DNA of 64,000 nt, from the NCBI GenBank assembly GCA_946811695.1, contig OX328126.1:5912962-5976961 (forward strand). Direction: 5' to 3'. The stretch's first letter is position 1; the number at the start of each line of letters is the position of its first letter. Shown here in pieces: positions 53,745 to 64,000 of the stretch. Source of the DNA: Gonocerus acuteangulatus. Lineage: Eukaryota > Arthropoda > Insecta > Hemiptera > Coreidae. A program made the position numbers and the translations under genes. A model generated the notes under the pieces. The model was not told the origin of the DNA, ran no database searches, and was given only the letters and a program-made list of their open reading frames with translations.

Positions 53745-54850
53745 TTTTCTGTAATCTGCTGGTTCATCTGGGCCTGTACTCAAGGTCTCCCAACTTCATC
53801 CTCTATTAAGGTCCGGACGCTCAGATGAAAGTCGTTGTAAGGGGCCTACACAAGCTCCCTTTTGCTCCGACCAGTGGCTGGAGTCAAAGAAAGATCGGTG
53901 AGCCACACTCACTTCTTGACGCACTCGAAGGAAGAGAAAGCCATTGCTAACACTTCACTTGGTCACTGCAGCAGATCACTGGGCCCATGTCTTTATAATC
54001 TGCATAGGTTGCCAAGAGGGTGTCTGGACTTATTGGAACATTAGCTGCATACAGGCTGCAGAGCACAGAAGCAGAACACTGCCCTGGGGAACTCCTTCTT
54101 CCACAGGGTATTATTCTGAATAATCTGATGACCCGAAAATGCCTTTCTTACTGAAAAATAGGATCGTAGGATGAGGTATAGGGTGCTGGGAAGAAGGGTT
54201 TTGAGCTTGTAGAGGAGGCCATACCTCATCGAAAGCTTGAACAAGGTCCAGGAACGCTGAAGTGCAATATTCTTTTTTCTCTAGGGATGAAGATATTCGA
54301 TCTACAACGCGAAGACCCTGGTGTACTGTGGAGTGTTGGGAACGGAAGCCAAACTGGTGAGTGGCAGGATATTTTGGCCATGAAAGATAGGTTGGATTCG
54401 TTTGAGGAGTACTTTTTCGAATATTTTAGATAGGATTGGAATTAGGCTAATAGGGCGATAGGATGAAGAGCAGTGTGTTGGTTTTCCAGGTTTAGGGAAG
54501 AGGATGATAATAGAGAATTTCCATAGGAGGGGGAAGTAGGTGGTGCGGAAAATTATTTTTTTTTTTTATTTTTGTTTACCGCTTACAAGGTTTCCCTATA
54601 ACGAGGAGTAGGCCTTATTAAATGTGATAAGTATAACGAATCTTATGCCTTACTAGAGGCATGCATTAATCTGTGGAAAATACAGTTGTATAGATACAAG
54701 GAATGTGATAGCCTTAGCTTAGAGCTGGCGAATAATTTCGGAAGTTATTAAATCAAAGCCGGGAGATTTGCGTTTGTGGAGCTTGGTGATGATATGCTCA
54801 AAGTCGGAAAGATATATGGGTTTAGGAGCCAAGCATATGGATGGGAAGAT
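53745..54850 (-). pseudogene. Jockey-clade reverse transcriptase fragment, left of the satellite
   Basis: Minus strand, 5' to 3': PKPIYLSDFEHIITKLHKRK, SPGFDLI, YFPLLWKFSII, LFPKPGKP, SYRPISLI, FEKVLLKRIQ, FGFRSQHST, LDLVQAFD, YKLKTLLPSTLYLILRSYFS and LATYAD, after which RT is cut within the YADD motif and joined to the 3' region (RMKLGDLEYRP). A retroposon insertion and several stops add to the damage. It points away from the satellite. Confidence 0.88.
54554..54674 (-). mobile_element. 121-bp retroposon insertion in the Jockey fragment
   Basis: Bounded by a 7-bp duplication GGAAAAT (54547-54553 and 54675-54681). On the minus strand it ends GTAAGCGGTAAACAAAAAT and a poly(A). The intact right-hand Jockey copy lacks it, so the insertion is certain. 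Family unknown. Confidence 0.8.
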
Positions 54851-55002
54851 TCAAGGAATTGAAAGAAAAAAAGTTAAAAACAGGATTCAACATTTGCCAA
54901 GGCCAAGCCATAAAACACTATTATAAATAACAATTTATTATTTACTATTAAAAGTAAAAACTTAAAACAATTTAATGGTTATGAAAATATAACAATGAAA
55001 AG

Positions 55003-58000
55003 CCCGACTCAAAAGAACTGCGTCTTGGCGTTTATCCATTCCATAGAGTCATTAGGACTGTTTAGAATGCTTGGCTCCTAACCCTCCTCCTATATCTTGG
55101 CGTTTATCCATTCCATAGAGTCATTAGGACTGTTTAGAATGCTTGGCTCCTAACCCTCCTCCTATATCTTGGCGTTTATCCATTCCATAGAGTCATTAGG
55201 AATGTTTAGAATGCTTGGCTCCTAACCCTCCTCCTATATCTTGGCGTTTATCCATTCCATAGAGTCATTAGGACTGTTTAGAATGCTTGGCTCCTAACCC
55301 TCATAGGAGGAGGGTTATATCTTGGCGTTTATCCATTCCATAGAGTCATTAGGACTGTTTAGAATGCTTGGCTCCTAACCCTCCTCCTATATCTTGGCGT
55401 TTATCCATTCCATAGAGTCATTAGGACTGTTTAGAATGCTTGGCTCCTAACCCTCATAGGAGGAGGGTTATATCTTGGCGTTTATCCATTCCATAGAGTC
55501 ATTAGGACTGTTTAGAATGCTTGGCTCCTAACCCTCCTCCTATATCTTGGCGTTTATCCATTCCATAGAGTCATTAGGACTGTTTAGAATGCTTGGCTCC
55601 TAACCCTCCTCCTATATCTTGGCGTTTATCCATTCCATAGAGTCATTAGGACTGTTTAGAATGCTTGGCTCCTAACCCTCCTCCTATATCTTGGCGTTTA
55701 TCCATTCCATAGAGTCATTAGGACTGTTTAGAATGCTTGGCTCCTAACCCTCCTCCTATATCTTGGCGTTTATCCATTCCATAGAGTCATTAGGAATGTT
55801 TAGAATGCTTGGCTCCTAACCCTCCTCCTATATCTTGGCGTTTATCCATTCCATAGAGTCATTAGGACTGTTTAGAATGCTTGGCTCCTAACCCTCATAG
55901 GAGGAGGGTTATATCTTGGCGTTTATCCATTCCATAGAGTCATTAGGACTGTTTAGAATGCTTGGCTCCTAACCCTCCTCCTATATCTTGGCGTTTATCC
56001 ATTCCATAGAGTCATTAGGACTGTTTAGAATGCTTGGCTCCTAACCCTCATAGGAGGAGGGTTATATCTTGGCGTTTATCCATTCCATAGAGTCATTAGG
56101 ACTGTTTAGAATGCTTGGCTCCTAACCCTCCTCCTATATCTTGGCGTTTATCCATTCCATAGAGTCATTAGGACTGTTTAGAATGCTTGGCTCCTAACCC
56201 TCCTCCTATATCTTGGCGTTTATCCATTCCATAGAGTCATTAGGACTGTTTAGAATGCTTGGCTCCTAACCCTCCTCCTATATCTTGGCGTTTATCCATT
56301 CCATAGAGTCATTAGGACTGTTTAGAATGCTTGGCTCCTAACACTCCTCCTATATCTTGGCGTTTATCCATTCCATAGAGTCATTAGGACTGTTTAGAAT
56401 GCTTGGCTCCTAACCCTCCTCCTATATCTTGGCGTTTATCCATTCCATAGAGTCATTAGGACTGTTTAGAATGCTTGGCTCCTAACACTCATAGGAGGAG
56501 GGTTATATCTTGGCGTTTATCCATTCCATAGAGTCATTAGGACTGTTTAGAATGCTTGGCTCCTAACCCTCATAGGAGGAGGGTTATATCTTGGCGTTTA
56601 TCCATTCCATAGAGTCATTAGGACTGTTTAGAATGCTTGGCTCCTAACCCTCCTCCTATATCTTGGCGTTTATCCATTCCATAGAGTCATTAGGACTGTT
56701 TAGAATGCTTGGCTCCTAACCCTCCTCCTATATCTTGGCGTTTATCCATTCCATAGAGTCATTAGGACTGTTTAGAATGCTTGGCTCCTAACCCTCCTCC
56801 TATATCTTGGCGTTTATCCATTCCATAGAGTCATTAGGACTGTTTAGAATGCTTGGCTCCTAACCCTCCTCCTATATCTTGGCGTTTATCCATTCCATAG
56901 AGTCATTAGGACTGTTTAGAATGCTTGGCACCTAACCCTCCTCCTATATCTTGGCGATTATCCATTCCATAGAGTCATTAGGACTGTTTAGAATGCTTGG
57001 CTCCTAACCCTCCTCCTATATCTTGGCGTTTATCCATTCCATAGAGTCATTAGGACTGTTTAGAATGCTTGGCTCCTAACCCTCCTCCTATATCTTGGCG
57101 TTTATCCATTCCATAGAGTCATTAGGACTGTTTAGAATGCTTGGCTCCTAACCCTCCTCCTATATCTTGGCGTTTATCCATTCCATAGAGTCATTAGGAC
57201 TGTTTAGAATGCTTGGCTCCTAACCCTCCTCCTATATCTTGGCGTTTATCCATTCCATAGAGTCATTAGGACTGTTTAGAATGCTTGGCTCCTAACCCTC
57301 CTCCTATATCTTGGCGTTTATCCATTCCATAGAGTCATTAGGACTGTTTAGAATGCTTGGCTCCTAACCCTCATAGGAGGAGGGTTATATCTTGGCGTTT
57401 ATCCATTCCATAGAGTCATTAGGACTGTTTAGAATGCTTGGCTCCTAACCCTCCTCCTATATCTTGGCGTTTATCCATTCCATAGAGTCATTAGGACTGT
57501 TTAGAATGCTTGGCTCCTAACCCTCCTCCTATATCTTGGCGTTTATCCATTCCATAGAGTCATTAGGACTGTTTAGAATGCTTGGCTCCTAACCCTCCTC
57601 CTATATCTTGGCGTTTATCCATTCCATAGAGTCATTAGGACTGTTTAGAATGCTTGGCTCCTAACCCTCCTCCTATATCTTGGCGTTTATCCATTCCATA
57701 GAGTCATTAGGACTGTTTAGAATGCTTGGCTCCTAACCCTCCTCCTATATCTTGGCGTTTATCCATTCCATAGAGTCATTAGGACTGTTTAGAATGCTTG
57801 GCTCCTAACCCTCCTCCTATATCTTGGCGTTTATCCATTCCATAGAGTCATTAGGACTGTTTAGAATGCTTGACTCCTATCCCTCCTCCTATATCTTGGC
57901 GTTTATCCATTCCATAGAGTCATTAGGACTGTTTAGAATGCTTGGCTCCTAACCCTCCTCCTATATCTTGGCGTTTATCCATTCCATAGAGTCATTAGGA

Positions 58001-61000
58001 CTGTTTAGAATGCTTGGCTCCTAACCCTCCTCCTATATCTTGGCGTTTATCCATTCCATAGAGTCATTAGGACTGTTTAGAATGCTTGGCTCCTAACCCT
58101 CCTCCTATATCTTGGCGTTTATCCATTCCATAGAGTCATTAGGACTGTTTAGAATGCTTGGCTCCTAACCCTCCTCCTATATCTTGGCGTTTATCCATTC
58201 CATAGAGTCATTAGGACTGTTTAGAATGCTTGGCTCCTAACCCTCCTCCTATATCTTGGCGTTTATCCATTCCATAGAGTCATTAGGACTGTTTAGAATG
58301 CTTGGCTCCTAACCCTTATAGGAGGAGGGTTATATCTTGGCGTTTATCCATTCCATAGAGTCATTAGGACTGTTTAGAATGCTTGGCTCCTAACCCTCAT
58401 AGGAGGAGGGTTATATCTTGGCCTTTATCCATTCCATAGAGTCATTAGGACTGTTTAGAATGCTTGGCTCCTAACCCTCATAGGAGGAGGGTTATATCTT
58501 GGCGTTTATCCATTCCATAGAGTCATTAGGACTGTTTAGAATGCTTGGCTCCTAACCCTCCTCCTATATCTTGGCGTTTATCCATTCCATAGAGTCATTA
58601 GGACTGTTTAGAATGCTTGGCTCCTAACCCTCATAGGAGGAGGGTTATATCTTGGCGTTTATCCATTCCATAGAGTCATTAGGACTGTTTAGAATGCTTG
58701 GCTCCTAACCCTCATAGGAGGAGGGTTATATCTTGGCGTTTATCCATTCCATAGAGTCATTAGGACTGTTTAGAATGCTTGGCTCCTAACCCTCCTCCTA
58801 TATCTTGGCGTTTATCCATTCCATAGAGTCATTAGGACTGTTTAGAATGCTTGGCTCCTAACCCTCATAGGAGGAGGGTTATATCTTGGCGTTTATCCAT
58901 TCCATAGAGTCATTAGGACTGTTTAGAATGCTTGGCTCCTAACCCTCATAGGAGGAGGGTTATATCTTGGCGTTTATCCATTCCATAGAGTCATTAGGAC
59001 TGTTTAGAATGCTTGGCTCCTAACCCTCCTCCTATATCTTGGCGTTTATCCATTCCATAGAGTCATTAGGACTGTTTAGAATGCTTGGCTCCTAACCCTC
59101 ATAGGTGGAGGGTTATATCTCGGCGTTTATCCATTCCATAGAGTCATTAGGACTGTTTAGAATGCTTGGCTCCTAACCCTCCTCCTATATCTTGGCGTTT
59201 ATCCATTCCATAGAGTCATTAGGACTGTTTAGAATGCTTGGCTCCTAACCCTCCTCCTATGTCTTGGCGTTTATCCATTCCATAGAGTCATTAGGACTGT
59301 TTAGAATGCTTGGCTCCTAACCCTCCTCCTATGTCTTGGCGTTTATCCATTCCATAGAGTCATTAGGACTGTTTAGAATGCTTGGCTCCTAACCCTCCTC
59401 CTATATCTTGGCGTTTATCCATTCCATAGAGTCATTAGGACTGTTTAGAATGCTTGGCTCCTAACCCTCCTCCTATATCTTGGCTTTTATCCATTCCATA
59501 GAGTCATTAGGACTGTTTAGAATGCTTGGCTCCTAACCCTCCTCCTATATCTTGGCGTTTATCCATTCCATAGAGTCATTAGGAGTGTTTAGAATGCTTG
59601 GCTCCTAACCCTCCTCCTATATCTTGGCGTTTATCCATTCCATAGAGTCATTAGGACTGTTTAGAATGCTTGGCTCCTAACCCTCCTCCTTTATCTTGGC
59701 GTTTATCCATTCCATAGAGTCATTAGGACTGTTTAGAATGCTTGGCTCCTAACCCTCCTCCTATATCTTGGCGTTTATCCATTCCATAGAGTCATTAGGA
59801 CTGTTTAGAATGCTTGGCTCCTAACCCTCCTCCTATATCTTGGCGTTTATCCATTCCATAGAGTCATTAGGACTGTTTAGAATGCTTGGCTCCTAACCCT
59901 CCTCCTATATCTTGGCGTTTATCCATTCCATAGAGTCATTAGGACTGTTTAGAATGCTTGGCTCCTAACCCTCATAGGAGGAGGGTTATATCTTGGCGTT
60001 TATCCATTCCATAGAGTCATTAGGACTGTTTAGAATGGTTGGCTCCTAACCCTCATAGGAGGAGGGTTATATCTTGGCGTTTATCCATTCCATAGAGTCA
60101 TTAGGACTGTTTAGAATGCTTGGCTCCTAACCCTCCTCCTATATCTTGGCGTTTATCCATTCCATAGAGCCATTAGGACTGTTTAGAATGCTTGGCTCCT
60201 AACCCTCCTCCTATATCTTGGCGTTTATCCATTCCATAGAGTCATTAGGACTGTTTAGAATGCTTGGCTCCTAACCCTCATAGGAGGAGGGTTATATCTT
60301 GGCGTTTATCCATTCCATAGAGTCATTAGGACTGTTTAGAATGCTTGGCTCCTAACCCTCATAGGAGGAGGGTTATATCTTGACGTTTATCCATTCCATA
60401 GAGTCATTAGGACTGTTTAGAATGCTTGGCTCCTAACCCTCATAGGAGGAGGGTTATATCTTGGCGTTTATCCATTCCATAGAGTCATTAGGACTGTTTA
60501 GAATGCTTGGCTCCTAACCCTCATAGGAGGAGGGTTATATCTTGGCGTTTATCCATTCCATAGAGTTATTAGGACTGTTTAGAATGCTTGGCTCCTAACC
60601 CTCATAGGAGGAGGGTTATATCTTGGCGTTTATCCATTCCATAGAGTCATTAGGACTGTTTAGAATGCTTGGCTCCTAACCCTCATAGGAGGAGGGTTAT
60701 ATCTTGGCGTTTATCCATTCCATAGAGTCATTAGGACTGTTTAGAATGCTTGGCTCCTAACCCACATAGGAGGAGGGTTATATCTTGGCGTTTATCCATT
60801 CCATAGAGTCATTAGGACTGTTTAGAATGCTTGGCTCCTAACCCTCATAGGAGGAGGGTTATATCTTGGCGTTTATCCATTCCATAGAGTCATTAGGACT
60901 GTTTAGAATGCTTGGCTCCTAACCCTCATAGGAGGAGGGTTATATCTTGGCGTTTATCCATTCCATAGAGTCATTAGGACTGTTTAGAATGCTTGGCTCC

Positions 61001-62431
61001 TAACCCTCATAGGAGGAGGGTTATATCTTGACGTTTATCCATTCCATAGAGTCATTAGGACTGTTTAGAATGCTTGGCTCCTAACCCTCATAGGAGGAGG
61101 GTTATATCTTGGCGTTTATCCATTCCATAGAGTCATTAGGACTGTTTAGAATGCTTGGCTCCTAACCCTCATAGGAGGAGGGTTATATCTTGGCGTTTAT
61201 CCATTCCATAGAGTTATTAGGACTGTTTAGAATGCTTGGCTCCTAACCCTCATAGGAGGAGGGTTATATCTTGGCGTTTATCCATTCCATAGAGTCATTA
61301 GGACTGTTTAGAATGCTTGGCTCCTAACCCTCATAGGAGGAGGGTTATATCTTGGCGTTTATCCATTCCATAGAGTCATTAGGACTGTTTAGAATGCTTG
61401 GCTCCTAACCCACATAGGAGGAGGGTTATATCTTGGCGTTTATCCATTCCATAGAGTCATTAGGACTGTTTAGAATGCTTGGCTCCTAACCCTCATAGGA
61501 GGAGGGTTATATCTTGGCGTTTATCCATTCCATAGAGTCATTAGGACTGTTTAGAATGCTTGGCTCCTAACCCTCTTAGGAGGAGGGTTATATCTTGGCG
61601 TTTATCCATTCCATAGAGTCATTAGGACTGTTTAGAATGCTTGGCTCCTAACCCTCATAGGAGGAGGGTTATATCTTGGCGTTTATCCATTCCATAGAGT
61701 CATTAGGACTGTTTAGAATGCTTAGCTCCTAACCCTCATAGGAGGAGGGTTATATCTTGGCGTTTATCCATTCCATAGAGTCATTAGGACTGTTTAGAAT
61801 GATTGGCTCCTAACCCTCCTCCTATATCTTGGCGTTTATCCATTCCATAGAGTCATTAGGACTGTTTAGAATGCTTGGCTCCTAACCCTCCTCCTATATC
61901 TTGGCGTTTATCCATTCCATAGAGTCATTAGGACTGTTTAGAATGCTTGGCACCTAACCCTCCTCCTATATCTTGGCGTTTATCCATTCCATAGAGTCAT
62001 TAGGACTGTTTAGAATGCTTGGCTCCTAACCCTCCTCCTATATCTTGGCGTTTATCCATTCCATAGAGTCATTAGGACTGTTTAGAATGCTTGGCTCCTA
62101 ACCCTCCTCCTATATCTTGGCGTTTATCCATTCCATAGAGTCATTAGGACTGTTTAGAATGCTTGGCTCCTAACCCTCCTCCTATATCTTGGCGTTTATC
62201 CATTCCATAGAGTCATTAGGACTGTTTAGAATGCTTGGCTCCTAACCCTCATAGGAGGAGGGTTATATCTTGGCGTTTATCCATTCCATAGAGTCATTAG
62301 GACTGTTTAGAATGCTTGGCTCCTAACCCTCATAGGAGGAGGGTTATATCTTGGCGTTTATCCATTCCATAGAGTCATTAGGACTGTTTAGAATGCTTGG
62401 CTCCTAACCCTCATAGGAGGAGGGTTATATC
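55003..62431. repeat. 72/81-bp minisatellite array, about 100 units
   Basis: The unit TATATCTTGGCGTTTATCC...AGAATGCTTGGCTCCTAACC occurs in two lengths. The 72-bp form ends CCTCCTCC. The 81-bp form instead has CCTCATAGGAGGAGGGT, creating an AACCCTC/GAGGGTT hairpin. Substitution levels are very low. The 72-bp form dominates about 56.6-58.3 and 59.1-59.9 kb, the 81-bp form about 60.2-61.8 kb. There are multi-unit duplications (648 bp apart at 60.38/61.03 kb). The first unit grows out of a MITE W terminus at 55003, and the last runs into Jockey coding sequence at 62429. Confidence 0.97.
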
Positions 62432-63830
62432 TTTCCGACGTCGAGCATATCATCACCAAACTCCACAAACGCAAATCTCCCGGCTTTGATTTAATAACAT
62501 CTGAAATCATTCGCCAGCTCCCAACTAAAGCTATCACATTCCTCACATATCTATACAACTGTATTTTCCGCACCACCTACTTCCCACTCCTATGGAAATT
62601 CTCTATTATCATCCTCTTCCCTAAACCTGGGAAACCTACACACTGCCCTTCATCCTATCGCCCTTTAAGCCTACTATCCATCCTATCTAAAATATTCGAA
62701 AAATTACTCCTCAAACGAATCCAACCTATCCTTCACAGCAAAAACATCCTGCCTACACACCAGTTTGGCTTCTGTTCCCAACACTCCACAGTACAGCAGG
62801 GTCTTCACGTTGTAGATCGCATATCTTCATCCCTAGAGAAAAAAGAATATTGCACTTCAGCGTTCCTGGACGTTGCTCAAGCTTTTTTTTTTGGCACGAG
62901 GAACTCCTCTAAAAGCTCAAAACCTTTCTTCCCAGCACCCTATACCTCACCCTACGATCCTACTTATCAAATAGGCATTTTCGGGTCCGAAAAGGATCAG
63001 AGTACTCAGAATATAGGGCCCTGTGCTCTGCATCCTGTATATAGCCGATGTTCCATCAAGTCCCGACAGCCGTCTAGCAACCTATGCAAACGATACAGCT
63101 ATCCTCGCATCCCATCGAAATCCTAACACTGTGCCGGAGAATCTTCAGTCCCAATGTAGAATAAAATTAAACAGTGGTGTAAAACATGGAGAATCATAGT
63201 GAACAAGGAGAAATGTCATCACATCACCTCCACCATTCGACGCAGTTCCTGTCTACCAGTACACTTCAATGACTTGGACTATAGACTTGCAACATCAAAA
63301 GAAACTTAAAATACAGGAACTTAACAGACGATTTGAACAACTTTACAGACTGTTGAACCGAAATCAAATTTAAGTACTGACAACAAACTGATCTTTTACA
63401 AATCAATAGTGCAACGCATTTGGACGTATGCGCCAGAACTGTGGAGAACTTCAAACACATCGTACATCAGACGCATCTAAACATCACAATGGAAATTCCT
63501 AAGAACCATCGCCAATGCTCCCTTCTATGTATCTATCCTTATGCTTCATAAAGAGCTCAATATCCCACTCGTAAAATATGTTATATTATGCAGATTCCGT
63601 TTCCACACCAACCTTTCCAGTCATCAAAATCTGGAAGTCCTCTCCCTATCGATCGTTACCCGGAAGGAGAAAGGAGCTTAGGACGTCCTTTCAACGTCTT
63701 CTGACGTTAATCGTGGATGAAGTTGGGACGCCTTGAGCATAGAACCCTCATAATTTTAGCTGCATTCATGTACAGACAGAATGAAAAAAACAATAAAAAA
63801 AATAATCTAAAAAAAATTTAAAGTTCTGTT
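62429..63830 (+). pseudogene. Jockey-clade non-LTR retrotransposon, RT to 3' end, right of the satellite
   Basis: The frame starts at HIITKLHKRKSPGFDLITSE, then PLLWKFSIIILFPKPGKP, SYRPLSLL, FEKLLLKRIQ, FGFCSQHST, FLDVAQAF, and after indels LATYANDTAIL (motif C with YAND, one catalytic Asp lost), then FLRTIANAPFYVSILMLHKE, LNIPLVKYV and a stop, followed by an A-rich tail (about 63780-63830). Several frameshifts and stops. Same family as the left fragment but in opposite orientation. Confidence 0.9.
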
Positions 63831-64000
63831 TGCAAGACAGTTTGTTGTATAATGTACTTGGTAGTGTTGTGAAATTATTTTAATTTTGTCTATTTATTTT
63901 TATTTGAACACCTATTTTTATTATTAGATTATTTTTAGTTATAAGCTGGTTTATGGGAAGAAAATATATTAAATTAAAAATAAACACACACAATAAAGTA
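63831..64000. other. AT-rich sequence to window end
   Basis: No feature recognised beyond AATAAA-like words. Confidence 0.5.

Noticed and set aside
62388..62576. Minus-strand 62-codon frame
   Set aside because: Antisense of the Jockey RT (KSPGFDLI region).
62884..62908. GGCACGAG, a familiar cDNA-adaptor word, as possible vector contamination
   Set aside because: The flanking sequence aligns through this point with the left Jockey copy (GATGAGGTATGGCCTCC), so it is a diverged native segment.

Overview
This is eukaryotic, metazoan DNA and most likely an arthropod nuclear genome. It is AT-rich, packed with TA microsatellites, tRNA-headed SINEs, Penelope-like elements, Jockey and R2/R4-type non-LTR retrotransposons, a Copia LTR element and many inverted-repeat (foldback or MITE) elements. 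One intron-containing host gene can be read with confidence. It lies on the minus strand between about 36.6 and 52.3 kb and encodes a 392-residue, five-finger C2H2 protein of the GLIS1/GLIS3 family. All coding exons join in phase with GT-AG borders. I cannot place the species; an insect or chelicerate is plausible, but this is inference.

Layout. 1-5.96 kb: a 138-bp satellite (43 full copies) with higher-order structure, built from pieces of two non-LTR retrotransposons whose less rearranged remains lie at 5.95-7.7 kb. 8.7-11.8 kb: a Penelope-like element (RT plus GIY-YIG) in a near-perfect palindrome, with a hammerhead ribozyme in each arm and a 14-bp target duplication. 11.9-24.5 kb: a mosaic of non-autonomous repeats, including a 5S rRNA-headed SINE, a tRNA-Ile SINE with seven tandem A-box modules, a Jockey 3' end with an in-frame 14-residue repeat, and several TA-associated families. 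24.5-31.1 kb: an older Penelope relic split by a younger palindromic Penelope insertion, then three large foldbacks, one of them carrying decayed hammerheads in both arms. 31.1-34.0 kb: a Copia element with both LTRs but with its reverse transcriptase deleted.

36.6-52.3 kb: the GLIS gene. Its introns are loaded with non-LTR fragments, SINEs, a hAT element with an 8-bp duplication, a 995-bp TIR element and an NRF1-motif repeat. 52.5-54.8 kb: unclassified MITE copies and an inverted Jockey fragment. 55.0-62.4 kb: a second satellite of 72- and 81-bp units (about 100 copies). Its unit fuses a MITE terminus to Jockey coding sequence, and it is bounded by Jockey fragments in opposite orientation. 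62.4-63.8 kb: the right-hand Jockey copy, ending in an A-rich tail.

No multi-gene system is visible: there is one host transcription-factor gene in a TE-dominated landscape. The most distinctive signal is that both long satellites are chimeras seeded at junctions of transposable elements that still sit beside them, and both have evolved multi-unit (higher-order) repeat patterns.
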